Assembly (NCBI RefSeq): GCF_018323985.1
Contig: NZ_AP024590.1
Coordinates: 3,410,001 to 3,474,000, forward strand
Reading direction: 5' to 3'
Length of the DNA stretch: 64,000 nt
Source of the DNA: Enterobacter kobei
Lineage (GTDB): Bacteria; Pseudomonadota; Gammaproteobacteria; Enterobacterales; Enterobacteriaceae
Shown here: positions 25,449 through 34,422 of the stretch, one piece after another
Layout: each line of letters starts with the position of its first letter
Numbering within the stretch: the first letter of the stretch is position 1
Program-made: the position numbers and the translations under genes
Notes under the pieces: generated by a model
What the model was told of the DNA's origin: nothing
The model's database searches: none
The model's input: only the letters and a program-made list of their open reading frames with translations

Positions 25449-25681
25449 TTTACGGGCGACCAAACAGCGATGTGGGTCGCCCGACACTCCCGCCCCATCA
25501 GCCTGCCGCGCTCGTGATGCTCAGATCCTCTCTCATCCCACGTTTTTTACCATAGATGGCTCTTTTGACTAAAATTCAACAATTATTCATCAACATAATG
25601 GTTAAAATTGTCATAAACTGTAATTCGCGCTTTTGGTTTTCTTAACCAAAAAGGATACACACCTTCACGAAAGGAGATGGG

Positions 25682-27358
25682 ATGCATCACGCCACACCGC
25701 TTATCACCACCATTGTCGGCGGCCTTGTGCTCGCTTTTATCCTCGGCATGCTTGCCAACAAACTACGCATTTCGCCTCTGGTGGGCTATTTGTTAGCGGG
25801 TGTGTTAGCCGGACCCTTTACCCCAGGCTTCGTTGCCGATACCAAACTTGCACCTGAACTGGCCGAGCTGGGCGTGATCCTGCTGATGTTTGGCGTAGGC
25901 CTGCATTTTTCGCTGAAGGATTTGATGGCGGTAAAGTCCATCGCCATACCCGGCGCTATCGCGCAGATTGCGGTAGCAACGCTGCTGGGCATGGCGCTCT
26001 CGTCTGTGATGGGCTGGTCACTGATGACCGGTATCGTGTTTGGTTTGTGTCTTTCCACCGCCAGTACGGTGGTGCTGCTGCGCGCCCTTGAGGAGCGGCA
26101 GCTTATTGACAGTCAGCGTGGACAAATCGCCATTGGCTGGCTGATCGTTGAAGATTTAGTGATGGTGCTGACGCTGGTGCTGCTGCCTGCGGTGGCGGGC
26201 ATGATGGAAAAAGGCAACGTCGGCCTCGCCACGCTGGCGCTGGATATGAGTATCACCATCGGTAAGGTGGTGGCGTTTATCGCCATTATGATGCTGGTGG
26301 GCCGCCGTCTGGTGCCGTGGATCCTCGCACGCAGCGCGGCGACCGGTTCCCGAGAACTGTTTACGCTCGCTGTGCTGGCCCTGGCCCTCGGTATCGCCTT
26401 TGGCGCGGTAGAGTTGTTCGACGTCTCCTTTGCCCTCGGCGCGTTCTTCGCCGGTATGGTGCTCAACGAATCCGAACTCAGCCACCGGGCCGCTCATGAT
26501 ACGCTGCCGTTGCGTGACGCCTTCGCGGTGCTGTTCTTTGTTTCGGTCGGTATGCTGTTCGATCCGCTGATCCTGATTGATGAGCCGCTGGCGGTCGTGG
26601 GTACGCTGGCGATTATTATCTTCGGTAAATCCGTGGCGGCCTTCTTCCTGGTGCGCCTGTTTGGTCACTCGCCGCGCACGGCGCTGACCATCGCCGCCAG
26701 CCTCGCACAAATCGGTGAATTTGCCTTTATCCTCGCGGGACTGGGGATGGCCCTCGATCTGCTGCCACAGACCGGCCAGAACCTGGTGCTGGCCGGGGCG
26801 ATCCTGTCGATTATGCTGAACCCGATCCTGTTCGCTATCCTGGAAAAATACCTCGATAAAACCGAAACGCTGGAAGAGCAGACGCTGGAAGAAGCCATCG
26901 AAGAAGAGAAGCAGATCCCGGTCGACATTTGTAATCATGCGCTGCTGGTGGGCTTTGGTCGCGTCGGCAGCCTGCTGGGTGAGAAGCTGATGGCGCAGGG
27001 TATTCCGCTGGTGGTGATCGAAACCTCCCGTTCCCGCGTCGATGAACTGCGCGAGCGCGGCATCCGCGCGGTGCTCGGCAACGCCGCCAATGAAGAGATC
27101 ATGAATCTGGCGCATCTGGACTGCGCCCGCTGGCTGCTGCTGACCATCCCGAACGGCTACGAAGCCGGGGAAATTGTGGCGACGGCACGAGAGAAGTGCC
27201 CGAATATTGAGATCATCGCCCGGGCGCATTATGACGACGAAGTGGATTACATCACTGAACGAGGTGCGAATCAGGTGGTGATGGGCGAGCGTGAAATCGC
27301 CCGCACCATGCTGGAACTGCTGGAAACGCCACCGGCTGGCGAAGTGGTGACCGGGTAA
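25682..27358 (+). CDS. ybaL: Kef-type cation:proton antiporter YbaL (CPA2 family)
   Basis: Predicted inner-membrane monovalent cation/proton antiporter. The 558 residues have about twelve to thirteen helices of the Na/H exchanger fold, starting HHATPLITTIVGGLVLAF, then a cytoplasmic RCK/TrkA-N nucleotide-binding domain from about residue 415 (NHALLVGFGRVGSLLGEKL, a GxGxxG fold). E. coli YbaL is also 558 residues. GSH control like KefB/KefC is not proven for this protein. In E. coli gsk follows; here hipBA lies between. Confidence 0.93.
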   Translation: MHHATPLITTIVGGLVLAFILGMLANKLRISPLVGYLLAGVLAGPFTPGFVADTKLAPELAELGVILLMFGVGLHFSLKDLMAVKSIAIPGAIAQIAVATLLGMALSSVMGWSLMTGIVFGLCLSTASTVVLLRALEERQLIDSQRGQIAIGWLIVEDLVMVLTLVLLPAVAGMMEKGNVGLATLALDMSITIGKVVAFIAIMMLVGRRLVPWILARSAATGSRELFTLAVLALALGIAFGAVELFDVSFALGAFFAGMVLNESELSHRAAHDTLPLRDAFAVLFFVSVGMLFDPLILIDEPLAVVGTLAIIIFGKSVAAFFLVRLFGHSPRTALTIAASLAQIGEFAFILAGLGMALDLLPQTGQNLVLAGAILSIMLNPILFAILEKYLDKTETLEEQTLEEAIEEEKQIPVDICNHALLVGFGRVGSLLGEKLMAQGIPLVVIETSRSRVDELRERGIRAVLGNAANEEIMNLAHLDCARWLLLTIPNGYEAGEIVATAREKCPNIEIIARAHYDDEVDYITERGANQVVMGEREIARTMLELLETPPAGEVVTG

Positions 27359-27367
27359 GGATCGCGG

Positions 27368-27390
27368 CCCCTCTCCCCCTGAGAGAGGGG
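27368..27390. terminator. Palindrome between ybaL and hipA
   Basis: CCCCTCTC (27368-27375) pairs with GAGAGGGG (27383-27390) between the convergent ends of ybaL and hipA. It is another CCCTCTC-type palindrome and may serve both genes as terminator; no T run is seen. Confidence 0.55.
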
Positions 27391-28704
27391 CTATCCGGCC
27401 CCCAGTCGTCGTGCAGCCTGTGCAAGACCGGTGAAGATGGCGTCGCTGATATGGGCAGGAAAATGATCTGGTAGTTGTTGCCGGGCAGCAGACAATACCT
27501 GTGGTGTTTTATCGTAGAATTCCTTTAACAACTCCCCCATCCGCACTTCACTGAAGCCGCATTTTCTGGCGGTTGCCAGAAAATGACGCGGATAAATTTG
27601 CTGCCAGGCATACTTTTTTCCTTTACCGGTTGCGCTTAGCGACATCGCCATTTTTAGATCCTGCTTCGCCAGACCGCGTCCGCCGATCAACGGATAACAC
27701 GACATAATGTCGTACAACGGCGTCAGACGGTATCCACCGCCGGGTAACAGAGCAACGGAATAATTTTTTGCATGACCATCACTCGCGGCCAGCAGCCAAA
27801 AGAGTATATGACTGCGCATAAAATTTTCACGATCCTGCTGCGCGTTATCCGAGCCCAGTAAGAACTTCATAATCTCGCTGATACCTGGCCCGCCATCGCT
27901 CTCATATTTTTTGACGGAAGAAAGACCCAACGCCTGACACATATCCTCCTGCGGCAGACGCGCGATCCAGCTCCCGTCCGCCACATAACGGCGATCAAAA
28001 CGTTCGACGCATAGTGCCCTGGTATGCGCGGTATGAATAATATCGCAGCGGGGAACATTCAGGCCGTATAGCCGCGCGATAAGCATGCTCAGCCATTCGT
28101 TTTCCACGCTTTCCTGCAAATCGAGGGTAAAGCTATGCCCCTGAATCTTACCCACCGGCAGTTTAAAAATATGTGTCGTCGGCGTGACGCCCTTCGGTAA
28201 CTGCCACTGCCCGTCATGATGCAACAGCGCCGTTTTTTCCTGCGCGCCAGCAATGGAGATGCGAAAATCAGCGCTCTCGTGGCGGAGATAGGGTGAGGCG
28301 CTCAGATAGCCCTTGAGAACTGCATCCAGCGAGGCTTTATCCAGGGTTTCGCCACGTATAGTCCGCAGATCGGACAGAGGTTCTCCCGGAGGCTGAAGAA
28401 TGAGAGCGCCCACGCAGTCGCGGCCAATCTCGTACAACAGATCGAAGGGTTGCAGTGAGGACGCCTGAAAACGACTGGCGATCCGCTCGCGGATCTCGCG
28501 GTTATCAGGCAGCAGATTATCAAAGAAGTTAAACACCACTTCACCTTCATATTTGCTGGCTCGCAGCGGCATTGAAAGCGAAATGGGACGCGCACCGTCC
28601 GTTTTTAACCATGCAGGATCATACTGGAAGGTATTGGCACCGCTGGCTTCCTGTAGCAATGCACCGACCAGAAATCCATTCATATAAACGGACAGGCTTT
28701 TCAT
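27391..28704 (-). CDS. hipA: HipA-type serine/threonine kinase toxin
   Basis: Toxin of a type II toxin-antitoxin pair; E. coli HipA phosphorylates glutamyl-tRNA synthetase and induces persistence. From ATG 28702-28704 (MKSLSVYMNGFLVG) it has 437 residues, close to E. coli HipA (440). Visible kinase parts: DNLLPDN, the ATP loop with the autophosphorylated Ser (FRISIAGAQEKTALL), PKGVTPTTHIFKLP, the catalytic loop AASDGHAKNYSV and metal-binding TPLYDIMSCYP. All key residues look intact, so an active kinase is expected. Start codon shares one base with the hipB stop (TAATG), giving coupled translation. Inserted between ybaL and gsk, which adjoin in E. coli. Confidence 0.92.
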   Translation of the reverse strand: MKSLSVYMNGFLVGALLQEASGANTFQYDPAWLKTDGARPISLSMPLRASKYEGEVVFNFFDNLLPDNREIRERIASRFQASSLQPFDLLYEIGRDCVGALILQPPGEPLSDLRTIRGETLDKASLDAVLKGYLSASPYLRHESADFRISIAGAQEKTALLHHDGQWQLPKGVTPTTHIFKLPVGKIQGHSFTLDLQESVENEWLSMLIARLYGLNVPRCDIIHTAHTRALCVERFDRRYVADGSWIARLPQEDMCQALGLSSVKKYESDGGPGISEIMKFLLGSDNAQQDRENFMRSHILFWLLAASDGHAKNYSVALLPGGGYRLTPLYDIMSCYPLIGGRGLAKQDLKMAMSLSATGKGKKYAWQQIYPRHFLATARKCGFSEVRMGELLKEFYDKTPQVLSAARQQLPDHFPAHISDAIFTGLAQAARRLGAG

Positions 28705-28952
28705 TACCACTCTTCTCCCCATTTTGCCGCCTGCTCATCAGTACCTTTCGGCTGGACATGTAACTCCAGATCCATGGCCGATAAGATCCTGAACAGGGTT
28801 TCGATCTGCGTTTTAGCCGGGGAATTTTCGAATTTTGAGACGGTGTCCTGGCGTAAGCCAACGCGCTGCGCTAGTGCTGTTTGCGACTGCTCCTGCCCCT
28901 TACGGACATCTTTGAGGTAAATGGCAAGGTGTTCAGGAGAGGTGATTTTCAT
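28704..28952 (-). CDS. hipB: HipB-type antitoxin, XRE-family repressor
   Basis: Antitoxin and transcriptional repressor that binds HipA and its own operators. The 82 residues hold a helix-turn-helix (QSQTALAQRVGLRQDTVSKFEN), the strand region LFRILSAMDLELHVQPK and a flexible C-terminus ending in GEEW; the terminal Trp is also present in E. coli HipB, where it contacts HipA. Its promoter region contains a 28-bp-periodic repeat array that is the likely operator set. Sequence similarity to E. coli HipB is moderate, so operator sequence is expected to differ, and it does. Confidence 0.9.
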   Translation of the reverse strand: MKITSPEHLAIYLKDVRKGQEQSQTALAQRVGLRQDTVSKFENSPAKTQIETLFRILSAMDLELHVQPKGTDEQAAKWGEEW

Positions 28953-28975
28953 TGGCGGCGACTCAGATAACGTTA

Positions 28976-29090
28976 TTTAACGGTACCAGCGTGTAGAATG
29001 GGTTTTAACGCCGCTGGCGTGTAAAACCCATATTAACGGTAGTCGCGTGTAAAATCAATTTTACCGGCACAAGCGTGTAAAAGCGTGTAC
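28976..29090 (-). promoter_or_regulatory. 28-bp-periodic repeat array upstream of hipB (candidate HipB operators)
   Basis: The decamer GCGTGTAAAA or a one-base variant occurs at 28989, 29017, 29045 and 29073, each exactly 28 bp apart, with a partial fifth copy (GCGTGTAC) at 29083. Each is preceded at fixed distance by TTTAACGG-like sequence (28976, 29004, 29032, 29060). At unit 2 the two parts form a dyad: TTTTAACGCC / GGCGTGTAAAA. The array lies between gsk and hipB, in the hipB promoter region. Tandem spaced operators are known for E. coli hipBA, but the sequence here is different. Confidence 0.7.
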
Positions 29091-29109
29091 CGGTAAAAAG
29101 GAGCTGCCA

Positions 29110-30414
29110 TTAACGCTCCCAGTACGCCTCTTCAAGGCTGTCTTCGCGCTCTGGCAGACCGCGGGTCAGGCGTGGAGAGTGCTGGTTCAGGACCTGATAG
29201 CTGACGCGGTTAGCGTATTTGCACATCTGCGCCAGCGACGAGTAGCTGAGCCAGGTATAGGTGTGTTTGCTGGAGTTCGGCACGTTGGTGCGGTGGAAAT
29301 TGTTGGCGGTGATATCGTGCAGCAGCGCCGCCAGCGCGCCGTCGCCTGCGCCATTGGTGTTCATGATTTTCTCCGGGCCGCCCATGTAAGGCGCGATGTG
29401 AGAGAAAATACGCAGCGGCTGCTGGCAGTCCTGATGGCGCATCGCGCGGCTGAACTCATACTGGTTGAATTCCGGGATCGCGCCCGGCAGCAACGGGTGC
29501 TGCGTCTTGCGTTTCGCCTGCTCTTCGGTAAAGCCAGCCATATATAAACCGACCGGACCGGCGGTGCACAGCACCAGATCCACCCAGTCCAGCGCACTGT
29601 TACAGGCCAGCAGCGGATCGCTCTCGCCGGTCAGCGCTTCGGCTTCCTCTTCGTTCATCGCAAGGATCGAGACGTTTTCTTTCAGGAAATCGCGCCACCA
29701 CTGCGGGTTATCAGCAATAACGTATTTGGTCCCCAGCGTCAGTACTACCGGCACGTTGTGCTTTTTGGCGTATTCCACGGCTTTCATGGTGGCGTCGCGC
29801 ATCGGCTCGTCCGGTTTGCAGCGCACCAGATAAGAGGTCAGCACCAGCGCAGAGGCTCCGGCAATCACGGCTTCGGGAATACTCTCCGGGCGCAGCTGGT
29901 TCATGGCGCCAGGGCTAATTGCAAAGGTACGCTCGCCGGAATCGCTCACCAGCGTAAAGCAGCGCCCTATCGGGCCATCGACGCCCTGCAGGTAGTTTAA
30001 ATCGGTACGGCTGGAGGTGTTGCACAGATAGCGATAGGCGTAGCCGCCAATCTCGACGTTGCTGCACATCACGCCTAACAGCACCGAGCGGTCATCTGCC
30101 AGCACCGAATAGTTGTGCATGGTGTTGCCGATGGTGCCGCCGGCAAACTGGTGCGTGATGAGGTTGTCGCGCATCAGCTCCTGATAGAGGGCTTCTGCTA
30201 CTTCATCGCTGATCACCAGTGAGTGCCCGGCGCTCAGCCCGTAACGTTCAACAAACGCGTCATCCACTTTCGCTTCGATATCCGCCAGCGTCTGATCGAT
30301 ACCCACCACCCAGGAGTTACTGGTGTCGCTGACCGGCTGGATTTGCTGCAACAGCGGATCGCGGGCGTTGACGGGGAAGTAGTGTTTGGATTTGCGTTTG
30401 CCGGGAAATTTCAT
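29110..30414 (-). CDS. gsk: Inosine-guanosine kinase
   Basis: Phosphorylates guanosine and inosine to GMP and IMP in purine salvage. The 434 residues equal the E. coli length. This PfkB-family protein shows GGTIGNTMHNYSVLADD near residues 94-110 and the C-terminal catalytic signature NTNGAGDGALAALLHD with the Asp base. The start MKFPGKRKSKHYFPVNARDPL is preceded by a short leader after hemH. Transcribed toward hipB; in E. coli it would be next to ybaL and aes, and aes is absent here. Confidence 0.97.
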   Translation of the reverse strand: MKFPGKRKSKHYFPVNARDPLLQQIQPVSDTSNSWVVGIDQTLADIEAKVDDAFVERYGLSAGHSLVISDEVAEALYQELMRDNLITHQFAGGTIGNTMHNYSVLADDRSVLLGVMCSNVEIGGYAYRYLCNTSSRTDLNYLQGVDGPIGRCFTLVSDSGERTFAISPGAMNQLRPESIPEAVIAGASALVLTSYLVRCKPDEPMRDATMKAVEYAKKHNVPVVLTLGTKYVIADNPQWWRDFLKENVSILAMNEEEAEALTGESDPLLACNSALDWVDLVLCTAGPVGLYMAGFTEEQAKRKTQHPLLPGAIPEFNQYEFSRAMRHQDCQQPLRIFSHIAPYMGGPEKIMNTNGAGDGALAALLHDITANNFHRTNVPNSSKHTYTWLSYSSLAQMCKYANRVSYQVLNQHSPRLTRGLPEREDSLEEAYWER

Positions 30415-30474
30415 AGTCAGTTACAGTGAGGAATTGGGCCGGAAATGGTAGCACATTCGCGGCCCGCTTCGCGA

Positions 30475-31437
30475 TCAACGATAAGGGGCCGTCAGGCTGA
30501 CCATCATCTCGATATGATCGGTTGTATCATTAAGCGCCGGAATATATTCATATTTTTCGCCACCCGCTTCGAGGAAGAATTCACGGTTCTGCACGGCGAT
30601 TTCCTCCAGCGTTTCCAGGCAGTCGGCGGCAAAGCCCGGACACAGTACCTGGATATGCTTAACGCCCTTTTCACCGAGCATTTTCAGCGTTTCGTCGGTA
30701 TAAGGCGTCAGCCACGGCTCACGGCCAAAGCGCGACTGGAAGGTCATCATCACTTTTTCCGGCGGCAGGCCAAGGGCGGATACCACTTCACGGGTGGTAT
30801 CACGGCAGCGCTGAGGGTAATCATCTCCTTCGTCTGCATAGCGCTGCGGGATCCCGTGGTAGGAGAGCAGCAGCAGATCCGGCTCGCCGTGGACGGCGAA
30901 GGATGCGCGAATGCTGTTTACCAGCGCGTCGATGTACGCCGAGTTGTCAGCGTAATCGCGAATGAAAGAGACGCCGGAAATGCGGCGTTTCTTCGCCAGT
31001 ATTCGCGCCAGCTCGTCCCAGACGGCGGCCACGGTGGAGCAGGAGTACTGCGGATAGAGCGGCAGTACCACCAGGTGCTGAACGCCCTGAGAAAGCAGCT
31101 CGTCCACGGCACTTTCCAGCGACGGTGAACCGTAGCTCATGCCGAGCGCCACCGGCATCTCCGGCAGACGAGCGGCCAGCGCGCGCTGCTGGCGACGGCT
31201 GTAGACCATCAGCGGGGAGCCCTCTTCCATCCATACGGACTGATAAAGTTTGGCGACGCGTGGTGAGCGGATCGGCAGGATCACGCCGCGCAGCAACGGC
31301 CACCACAACAAACGCGGGGCATCGACAACCCGTCGGTCGCTTAAAAACTGCCGCAGATAGCGTTTAACGGCTTTGGATGTGGGTGCATCCGGGGTACCCA
31401 GATTCGCCAGCAGGATGCCGGTTTTCGCCTGACTCAT
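30475..31437 (-). CDS. hemH: Ferrochelatase
   Basis: Inserts Fe(II) into protoporphyrin IX, the last step of haem synthesis. The 320 residues match E. coli. Visible features: GILLANLGTPDAPTSKAV at the N-terminus, YGSPSLESAVDEL, LPLYPQYS and the metal-ligand His in LLSYHGIPQRYADEGDDY (near 195), and the C-terminal VLCPGFAADCLETLEEIA. Located between gsk and adk, same direction, as in E. coli apart from the missing aes. Confidence 0.97.
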   Translation of the reverse strand: MSQAKTGILLANLGTPDAPTSKAVKRYLRQFLSDRRVVDAPRLLWWPLLRGVILPIRSPRVAKLYQSVWMEEGSPLMVYSRRQQRALAARLPEMPVALGMSYGSPSLESAVDELLSQGVQHLVVLPLYPQYSCSTVAAVWDELARILAKKRRISGVSFIRDYADNSAYIDALVNSIRASFAVHGEPDLLLLSYHGIPQRYADEGDDYPQRCRDTTREVVSALGLPPEKVMMTFQSRFGREPWLTPYTDETLKMLGEKGVKHIQVLCPGFAADCLETLEEIAVQNREFFLEAGGEKYEYIPALNDTTDHIEMMVSLTAPYR

Positions 31438-31530
31438 TCGCGCCTCTTATCCTTTTAAACGGGCGATAATTGTAGCTGAATTGCAGGTAAACGAAACCAA
31501 TTGTAGTGAAAGGGGAAACAGAAGGGAGAT

Positions 31531-31550
31531 CCCCGGTGAAACCACCGGGG
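31531..31550. terminator. Inverted repeat between adk and hemH
   Basis: CCCCGGTG (31531-31538) and CACCGGGG (31543-31550) form an 8-bp stem with a 4-nt loop just after the adk stop. There is no T run on the minus strand after it, so attenuation or mRNA protection is as likely as full termination. Confidence 0.55.
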
Positions 31551-31557
31551 AAAAGCA

Positions 31558-32202
31558 TTAGCCGAGGATGTTGGCCAGCTCTGCGCGAACGTCGCTCACG
31601 GCTTTGGTGCCGTCGACTTTCACGTATTTGGTGTTACCCGCTTCGGCTTCTTTCTGGTAGTAGCCGATCAGCGGTGCGGTCAGCTGATGGTATTCCACCA
31701 GACGTTTACGCACGGTTTCTTCCTGATCGTCTTTACGGGTGGTCAGCTCTTCGCCGGTCACATCGTCTTTACCTTCCACTTTCGGCGGATTGAATTTGAT
31801 GTGGTACACACGACCAGACGCCGCGTGGACACGACGGCCAACGATACGGTCAACGATCAGTTCGTCAGGCACATCGAATTCCAGCACGTAATCCACGTTG
31901 ATGCCGGCTTCTTTCATGGCATCAGCCTGCGGAATGGTACGCGGGAAGCCGTCTAACAGAAAACCGTTGCGGCAATCTTCCTGAGAAATACGTTCTTTAA
32001 CCAGCGCAATGACCAGTTCATCCGTCACCAGTTTACCGGCGTCCATGATGTCTTTTGCCTGTTTGCCCAGTTCGCTGCCGGATTTAACGGCGGCGCGCAG
32101 CATGTCACCTGTGGAAATTTGCGGAATGCCATATTTCTCCATGATGAACTGTGCCTGAGTTCCTTTCCCCGCGCCTGGAGCGCCAAGCAGAATGATACGC
32201 AT
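31558..32202 (-). CDS. adk: Adenylate kinase
   Basis: Interconverts ATP + AMP and 2 ADP. From the ATG at 32200-32202 it has 214 residues, identical in length to E. coli. P-loop GAPGAGKGTQ at residues 7-16, AMP-binding STGDMLRAAVKSGSELG, LDGFPRTIPQADAM, and a LID domain (IVGRRVHAASGRVYHIKFNPPKVEGKDDVTGEEL) without zinc-binding Cys, the Gram-negative form. A nine-codon upstream extension is unlikely because the ribosome site fits MRIILLG. Confidence 0.98.
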   Translation of the reverse strand: MRIILLGAPGAGKGTQAQFIMEKYGIPQISTGDMLRAAVKSGSELGKQAKDIMDAGKLVTDELVIALVKERISQEDCRNGFLLDGFPRTIPQADAMKEAGINVDYVLEFDVPDELIVDRIVGRRVHAASGRVYHIKFNPPKVEGKDDVTGEELTTRKDDQEETVRKRLVEYHQLTAPLIGYYQKEAEAGNTKYVKVDGTKAVSDVRAELANILG

Positions 32203-32347
32203 TGCGAAAATCCCCTCAAAGGTTATCAAAATTTTTTAAAAAAGCGCTAAAAGATACCATTATCACGCCGTCGCCTCAAGAAAGGCGCCGGGCGCTGAAA
32301 CGGTTAATGGGGAATTATAAGAAAAGCGGTAATTATGGCGTAAAAAA

Positions 32348-32421
32348 GCCGGACAGCGCTTACGCTTATCCGGCCTTCAGGTTGATCATCCACACCGGAT
32401 AAGCGCAGGGGCTTATCCGGC
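32348..32421. repeat. Pair of REP-type elements (BIME) between adk and htpG
   Basis: Two palindromic units are seen: GCCGGACAGCGC...GCTTATCCGGCC (32348-32375) and CCGGATAAGCGC...GCTTATCCGGC (32395-32421). They are about 20 bp apart, the layout of a BIME. They lie after the htpG stop, on its transcript. Confidence 0.8.
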
Positions 32422-32436
32422 AGGAAATAGCGCCGA

Positions 32437-34311
32437 TCAGGAAACCAGCAGTTGGTTCATACGGCGGATAAACTGGTTCGGATCTTCCAGCGTGCCGCGT
32501 TCAGCGAGCAGCGCCTGATCCATTAACAGTTCAACCCACTCTTTAAACTGCGCCTCGTCCTGCGTATCAGCAGCGCGTTTCACCAGTTGGTGATCCGGGT
32601 TCAGTTCAAAGATGTATTTCACTTCCGGGACGGCCTGGCCCGCAGCGGCAAACAGCTTCGCCATCTGGGTGCTCATTTCGTCGTTGTCGGTGGTGACAAT
32701 CGCCGGGGTGTCGGTCAGACGATGCGTCAGACGCACCTCTTTCACACGGTCGCCCAGCAGGGTTTTCACGCGCTCAACAAACGGCTCCAGGGCTTTTTCC
32801 GCTTCTTTCGCGGTTTCGTCCACTTCGTCGTTCAGCTTGTCGAGTGACTCGTCAGCTTTGGCGACAGACTGGAACGGCTTGCCGTCGAACTCGGTCAGGT
32901 AGCTCATCATCCACTCGTCGATGCGATCAGAGAGCAGCAGTACTTCGATGCCCTTCTTACGCAGCAGCTCCAGGTGCGGGCTGCTCTTCGCGGCCGCATA
33001 GCTGTCGGCGGTGATGTAATAGATCTTCTCCTGGCCTTCTTTCATGCGCGACACGTAATCGGTGAGCGACACGGTCTGCTCGGACGAATCGGTGTGCGTG
33101 GAGGCAAAGCGCAGCAGTTTGGCGATCGTTTCCTGGTTAGCCGTATCTTCCGCCGGGCCTTCTTTCAGCACCAGACCGAACTGTTTCCAGAAAGTCAGGT
33201 ATTTTTCAGCATCGTCTTTCGCCAGTTTTTCCAGCATTTGCAGAACGCGCTTGCTCAGTGCGCTGCGCAGGTTGCGGGTGACGTTGCTGTCCTGAAGGAT
33301 CTCACGGGAAACGTTCAGCGGCAGATCGTTTGAATCGATCAGGCCACGCACGAAGCGCAGGTAGTTCGGCATGAACTGTTCTGCGTCGTCCATGATGAAC
33401 ACGCGCTGCACGTAAAGTTTCAGACCATGCTTGTGATCGCGGTTCCACATGTCAAAAGGCGCGCGGGACGGAATATACAGCAGGCTGGTGTATTCCTGTT
33501 TACCTTCAACGCGGTTGTGGCTCCAGGTCAGCGGATCGGTAAAGTCATGGGCGATGTGCTTGTAGAACTCGTTGTACTCGTCGTCTTTGATTTCCGACTT
33601 GTTACGGGTCCACAGGGCCTGGGCTTTGTTGATTTTTTCCCAGCTGACGATGGTTTCACCGTCTTTCTCTTCCTGCTTTTCGATTTCTACCGGCAGCGCA
33701 ATATGATCGGAGTATTTGCTGATGATAGAGCGCACGCGCCAGTCGTTGAGGAAGTCATCTTCGCCTTCGCGCAGATGTAAGGTGATCTCGGTGCCGCGAT
33801 CTTCTTTGGTGATATCCGCAACGGTGTAGTCGCCTTCGCCCGCGGATTCCCAGAACACGCCGTTTTCAGCGCTGTCGCCAGCCGCACGGGTGCGCACGGT
33901 TACTTTATCGGCCACGATAAATGCCGAGTAGAAGCCGACGCCGAACTGACCGATCAGCTGGCTGTCTTTAGCCTGGTCAGAACCCATGGCTTCGAGGAAA
34001 GATTTGGTGCCGGATTTAGCAATCGTACCCAGATGGTCGATAACCTCGTCACGGTTCATACCAATACCGTTGTCGGCAATGGTCAATGTACGCTTCTCTT
34101 TATCGAAGGAGACGCGCACGCGCAGCTCACCATCGCCTTCATAAAGATCGGGATTCGACAACGCGCGAAAGCGCAGTTTGTCTGCCGCGTCCGAGGCGTT
34201 AGAGATAAGCTCACGCAGGAAAATTTCTTTGTTGGAATACAGCGAGTGGATCATCAGATGCAGAAGCTGTTTAACCTCTGACTGGAAACCGCGTGTTTCT
34301 TGTCCTTTCAT
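32437..34311 (-). CDS. htpG: Hsp90 chaperone HtpG
   Basis: Cytoplasmic Hsp90 working with DnaK. The 624 residues match E. coli. GHKL ATPase motifs: EIFLRELISNASDAADKLR, IADNGIGMNRDEV, GQFGVGFYSAF and GTEITLHL. The middle domain (RGLIDSNDLPLNVSREILQ) and C-terminal dimerisation domain are complete. A heat-shock promoter is expected upstream in the recR-htpG spacer; no convincing -35/-10 for sigma-32 was identified by eye. Confidence 0.98.
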   Translation of the reverse strand: MKGQETRGFQSEVKQLLHLMIHSLYSNKEIFLRELISNASDAADKLRFRALSNPDLYEGDGELRVRVSFDKEKRTLTIADNGIGMNRDEVIDHLGTIAKSGTKSFLEAMGSDQAKDSQLIGQFGVGFYSAFIVADKVTVRTRAAGDSAENGVFWESAGEGDYTVADITKEDRGTEITLHLREGEDDFLNDWRVRSIISKYSDHIALPVEIEKQEEKDGETIVSWEKINKAQALWTRNKSEIKDDEYNEFYKHIAHDFTDPLTWSHNRVEGKQEYTSLLYIPSRAPFDMWNRDHKHGLKLYVQRVFIMDDAEQFMPNYLRFVRGLIDSNDLPLNVSREILQDSNVTRNLRSALSKRVLQMLEKLAKDDAEKYLTFWKQFGLVLKEGPAEDTANQETIAKLLRFASTHTDSSEQTVSLTDYVSRMKEGQEKIYYITADSYAAAKSSPHLELLRKKGIEVLLLSDRIDEWMMSYLTEFDGKPFQSVAKADESLDKLNDEVDETAKEAEKALEPFVERVKTLLGDRVKEVRLTHRLTDTPAIVTTDNDEMSTQMAKLFAAAGQAVPEVKYIFELNPDHQLVKRAADTQDEAQFKEWVELLMDQALLAERGTLEDPNQFIRRMNQLLVS

Positions 34312-34422
34312 CGAAAAAATACCTCAACAATGCCATTTGGTGTTGAGGGTGAAATGGGGATATGCGGGGAAGATTTCAAGCGGGGACAAATAAATGCCCC
34401 CACTTTTTTTTACTGATTTTTA

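Noticed and set aside
26156..27229. 357-codon open frame antisense to ybaL
   Set aside because: Low-complexity His/Gln/Arg protein opposite a conserved gene; no ribosome site.
28976..29090. Possible small CRISPR array because of 28-bp spacing
   Set aside because: The repeated part is only about 10-18 bp and degenerate, there are no unique spacers of normal size and no cas genes. A promoter operator array fits better.
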